NCBI GenBank assembly: GCA_048498995.1
Contig: JBEHWX010000165.1
Coordinates: forward strand, 1 to 8,006
Origin: JBEHWX01 sp048498995
GTDB taxonomy: Bacteria; Bacteroidota; Ignavibacteria; OLB7
Direction of reading: 5' to 3'
Length of the DNA stretch: 8,006 nucleotides
The position numbers were made by a program, and so were the translations under genes. Shown here piece after piece: positions 5,307 through 8,006 of this stretch. Numbering within the stretch: the first letter of the stretch is position 1; every line of letters begins with the position of its first letter. The notes under the pieces are model-generated. The model saw only the letters and a program-made list of their open reading frames with translations. It was not told where the DNA came from and did no database searches.

Positions 5307-8006
5307 ATGAAAGAGCTCACCGATTTTCTCAACCACGGCCTGCTTCCCTTCACCGGCCGCGCCGCGGATGTAGAGCGCCTGCTGAATTTCTGGCGTGGCT
5401 CCTTCGACGCCCAGGAGCTGCGCACCGCGCTTCTGCTCGGCGAGGCCGGCATCGGCAAGAGCCGTCTGCTGGACGAGACGCTTCGGCGCATCATCGACTC
5501 CGGCGGCTGCGTGATTCACGCCAAGCTGGTCCCGGAATCGACCACCTCGCTCGTCCCGCTGATCACGCGGGGGCTTCTGTATTCGGACACCACGCGACGC
5601 TTTTTCCGCGACCGTCCCGGCCCGACCGTCGCCGACGCGATCGGCATGCTCAGGCGGGTCTCCCGGCTGTTCCCGACGCTCCTGGTGCTGGAGGATATCC
5701 ACCTGATCGCCGGCGACACGCTCCGCGAGCTGGCCACGCTGCTCGACGCGGTGGCCGACGAAAAGCTCTCCCTCCTCTGCCTCTCGCGTCCGGTGGAGCT
5801 TGCCGCGCGCGCGGTGATCGAGCGCTCGATCGTCGAGGAGATCGAGCTGACCGGCTTCGACGGGGCGGAGATCTCCGATGTCTGGCTCCGTCTGTTCAAC
5901 GCCGAGCCGGATGGAAGGCTGGCCGATCAGCTTCGGGAGATCACCGGCGGCAATCCGCTCGCGCTCCGGAGCATGCTCCGCGGCGCCATCGCCTCCAAGG
6001 CGATCGTGCGCGGCGCCGGCTCCAACCGGTGGCATCTGACGATCGAGCCGGAGACGTTTCTGCTGCTGCTGCGCCGGAACGTCGACCTGCTGGTGGAGGG
6101 AATGGCGGCCCATCTGACCGAGCGGGAGCGGCGGACCGCCACGCTCCTGGCCTCGCTCGGCGAGGTCTTCGCCGACGAGAGCGCCGAGCTTCTGAGCCAC
6201 GAGGTGCGCGGCACCATCCGGAGCCTGACGTTCAAGGGGATCCTGGCGCCGGCCTCCACGGTATCGCCGCTGCTCGGCTCGGTGACGTCGCTGCCGCACA
6301 CCTTCACCCACACGCTGCTGCATCAGCATCTGGTGGCCGTGGCCGAGCCGCCGGTCGACACGCTCATCGCGGTGATCGCCGAGGGGCGGCCCCTCTATTC
6401 GGCGCTCCCGTTCCGGCTGATCCTGGCCGAGCCGGTGCCGGAGGGCCTCGCCGCCGACACGCTGGCGCGCGCGGTGGAGCGGACCATCGACAGCGCGCTC
6501 CGGCTCGACCTCGGCCCGGACTGGAGGCTGGCGCTGGAGATCCTCAAGACCGCGTGGCACCTGTTCGACGCGGTGGCGCCACGTCTGGACGCGACCGAGC
6601 GGGATATCCTGGAGGCCTCGCTGCTGAGCTGCATGCTCTCGCTGGAGCGCCGCGCGCCGGAGAGCCGGGAATTCTCCGAGCATCTCGACCGGCTTCTTGA
6701 GCTCACCGACGCGCCGCGAGGTGAGCGGATGCTGCTGCTCCGTCTTCGCGCGCTCCGGCACCTGCACGTGGCCGTCTGCCAGCGGAGCTACGCCGACTGC
6801 GCCGCGATCTGGCGGCGGGTGGACGCGCTGATCGAGGAGCATCCGGAGCTGACGCGGAGCGAGCCCTATCTCCGGTTTCTGGAACAGGCCGCCCGCGCCG
6901 CCCAGGGGGTGGCCGACGAGGCCACGCTCCGCCGCGTGGATACGCGCCTGACCGCGCTGCTCGACGCGCCCGACCTTTCCCCGTCGCTACGATCGTATGC
7001 GCGGGAGCGCGTGGCCGCCAGCCTGCTGCAGCTGTTCGACACGCCGGAGGAGCTGGAGCGGAAGCTCGCGCTGGCGCGCGAGATGTCGAGCAACGTCGAC
7101 GGACGGAACGCGATGCTGGCGATCCACCGCCTTTCGCTGCTCCACACGGTGGGGCGGATGACCGACGCGCTGGAGAGCGCCACGCAGACCGTCGGGCACT
7201 TCCGCGGCATGGGGCTGGCCTCGTGCGCGGCGCACTCCGAGCTGATAGCACTGGCCGCACGTGCCGCGCTCGAGCCGGATCTGGCCGCGATCGAGCGGGA
7301 GGCGGCCGCGCTCGGCTCCGGAGCCGGCTATCCCTCCTCGGCGCCGTTCCGCGCCATCATCGGCATCTACCTCGGCATGGTCGGGGTGCTGCGCGGCGCC
7401 CCGGACTGGACACGGAGAATCGACAAGGCATCCGACGGCGCGGCGCTCTCCTTCTGTCCGGAGGGGCGTCTGGTAATTACCGCCGACCGCGACGAGATGA
7501 TCGCGGCGATCGAGGCGCTGCCGGCCGAGCCGGGAGCGCGCCTGGCGCTGCGCGAGCTCGGACTGTTCCTGGCCGCCGGCGATACCGGCGCGCGCGCGGC
7601 CTCGCTTGCCACCACGCTTCTCGGACGCCCTCTCCTCCGGCTGGAGGATCTGGTGATGCTTCGAGCGACGATCTCGCTGCTCGACGGACTGCTCGGCGAG
7701 GAGATGCTGCCGCTGCTGGCCGAGGAGCTCCGGCTGGCCACGCTCCGCGCGCTGGAATGGCTCCACGAGCGGCGCCTCCACCCGATCATGACCGCCCTCA
7801 TGGACCGCCACCGCGACCTGTTGGCCAGGAAGGAGACGACGGCCTGGAGGTCTCGCATCCGCGCGCTGGCCGAGGAGCGCCGTGGCTCCGGACCGGTCGG
7901 GGAAGCGATGATGCGGGTGAGCATGATGGGAACGATCACGGTGGTCGGCCAGGAAGGGGAGGCGCGCGGGCTCCGCGGAGCACGCGACCGGACACCAACC
8001 CGGCCG
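5307..8006 (+). CDS. STAND/AAA_16-type ATPase, probable transcriptional regulator with C-terminal SARP-like domain (3' end outside window)
   Basis: The frame is open for 900 codons from the ATG at 5307 to the window end. AGGAG (5291-5295) stands 11 bases before the start. Residues 15-25 (FTGRAADVERL) are the entry to an AAA_16/NACHT-like ATPase as in MalT, LuxR-LAL and SARP regulators. Walker A is GEAGIGKS (45-52) and Walker B is LLVLEDIH (125-132). LCLSRP follows at about 150, and TGGNPLAL (213-220) is the usual end-of-module motif. Residues about 250-300 look like a helical or winged lid. About 330-865 is almost entirely helical, rich in leucine, alanine and arginine, like the TPR-type sensor arrays of these proteins. 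At 870-895 the chain turns to RVSMMGTITVV, then GLRGARDRT, resembling the first strands and following R-G-x-R-x-R-x segment of an OmpR/SARP winged helix. The expected function is ATP-dependent, ligand-gated transcription control; the inducer and targets are unknown. The last residues (PTRP) depart from the usual pattern, perhaps from sequence-end error. Confidence 0.9.
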   Translation, partial: MKELTDFLNHGLLPFTGRAADVERLLNFWRGSFDAQELRTALLLGEAGIGKSRLLDETLRRIIDSGGCVIHAKLVPESTTSLVPLITRGLLYSDTTRRFFRDRPGPTVADAIGMLRRVSRLFPTLLVLEDIHLIAGDTLRELATLLDAVADEKLSLLCLSRPVELAARAVIERSIVEEIELTGFDGAEISDVWLRLFNAEPDGRLADQLREITGGNPLALRSMLRGAIASKAIVRGAGSNRWHLTIEPETFLLLLRRNVDLLVEGMAAHLTERERRTATLLASLGEVFADESAELLSHEVRGTIRSLTFKGILAPASTVSPLLGSVTSLPHTFTHTLLHQHLVAVAEPPVDTLIAVIAEGRPLYSALPFRLILAEPVPEGLAADTLARAVERTIDSALRLDLGPDWRLALEILKTAWHLFDAVAPRLDATERDILEASLLSCMLSLERRAPESREFSEHLDRLLELTDAPRGERMLLLRLRALRHLHVAVCQRSYADCAAIWRRVDALIEEHPELTRSEPYLRFLEQAARAAQGVADEATLRRVDTRLTALLDAPDLSPSLRSYARERVAASLLQLFDTPEELERKLALAREMSSNVDGRNAMLAIHRLSLLHTVGRMTDALESATQTVGHFRGMGLASCAAHSELIALAARAALEPDLAAIEREAAALGSGAGYPSSAPFRAIIGIYLGMVGVLRGAPDWTRRIDKASDGAALSFCPEGRLVITADRDEMIAAIEALPAEPGARLALRELGLFLAAGDTGARAASLATTLLGRPLLRLEDLVMLRATISLLDGLLGEEMLPLLAEELRLATLRALEWLHERRLHPIMTALMDRHRDLLARKETTAWRSRIRALAEERRGSGPVGEAMMRVSMMGTITVVGQEGEARGLRGARDRTPTRP

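Noticed and set aside
5042..6700. Plus-strand open frame of 552 codons overlapping the ATPase start
   Set aside because: It is in a different frame from the ATPase with its Walker motifs, and its translation is arginine/alanine-rich without any motif.
5073..6842. Minus-strand open frame of 589 codons
   Set aside because: It is antisense to the ATPase gene, with an arginine/glutamine/glutamate-rich translation typical of the shadow of a GC-rich gene.
1..8006. CRISPR arrays, tRNA or rRNA genes, insertion sequences, toxin-antitoxin pairs, phage genes
   Set aside because: I looked for repeat-spacer periodicity, cloverleaf folds, transposase motifs and small overlapping gene pairs and saw none that could be supported.

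Overview
The window is GC-rich and reads as ordinary bacterial chromosome. It has no rRNA, tRNA, CRISPR array, insertion sequence or phage gene that I can see. The best pointer to its origin is the 1029-residue secreted protein on the minus strand, which ends in a type IX secretion (Por) sorting domain. Type IX secretion is known from Bacteroidota and their relatives. Together with the high GC and a Rnk-like protein of the form common in Bacteroidota, this suggests a GC-rich member of the Bacteroidota/Ignavibacteria/Kapaibacteria assemblage. That placement is inference.

Layout: positions 1-4742 are a minus-strand block. Reading with the genes, it holds (i) the type IX secreted protein (4730-1641), closed by a textbook intrinsic terminator (1618-1578); (ii) a 115-residue cysteine-containing protein with a signal peptide and no recognised family (1380-1033), with a sigma-70-like promoter almost touching its start codon; (iii) a 146-residue Rnk/GreA-C-terminal-type protein (775-335); (iv) the first 25 codons of what looks like a second Rnk-like protein (77-1), cut by the window edge. 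Gaps of 257-260 bases between these genes suggest separate transcription units.

Positions 4731-5306 are a 576-base divergent intergenic region without a convincing gene. It holds an 18-bp perfect hairpin, a 12-bp direct repeat around a small palindrome, and weak promoter-like boxes facing both ways. From 5307 to the end runs the plus-strand gene of a large STAND/AAA_16-type ATPase, open for 900 codons. Its visible part ends at what looks like the first strands of a SARP/OmpR-type winged helix, which would place the DNA-binding domain at the C-terminus.

How the genes work together is not evident. A cautious reading is a surface or extracellular adhesin-like protein transcribed away from a signal-integrating ATPase regulator, with one or two RNA-polymerase-binding Rnk-like proteins nearby. 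I found no clear defence, biosynthetic or mobile system. The most interesting items are the cysteine-module protein, the ATPase with a probable C-terminal DNA-binding domain, and the structured divergent intergenic region.
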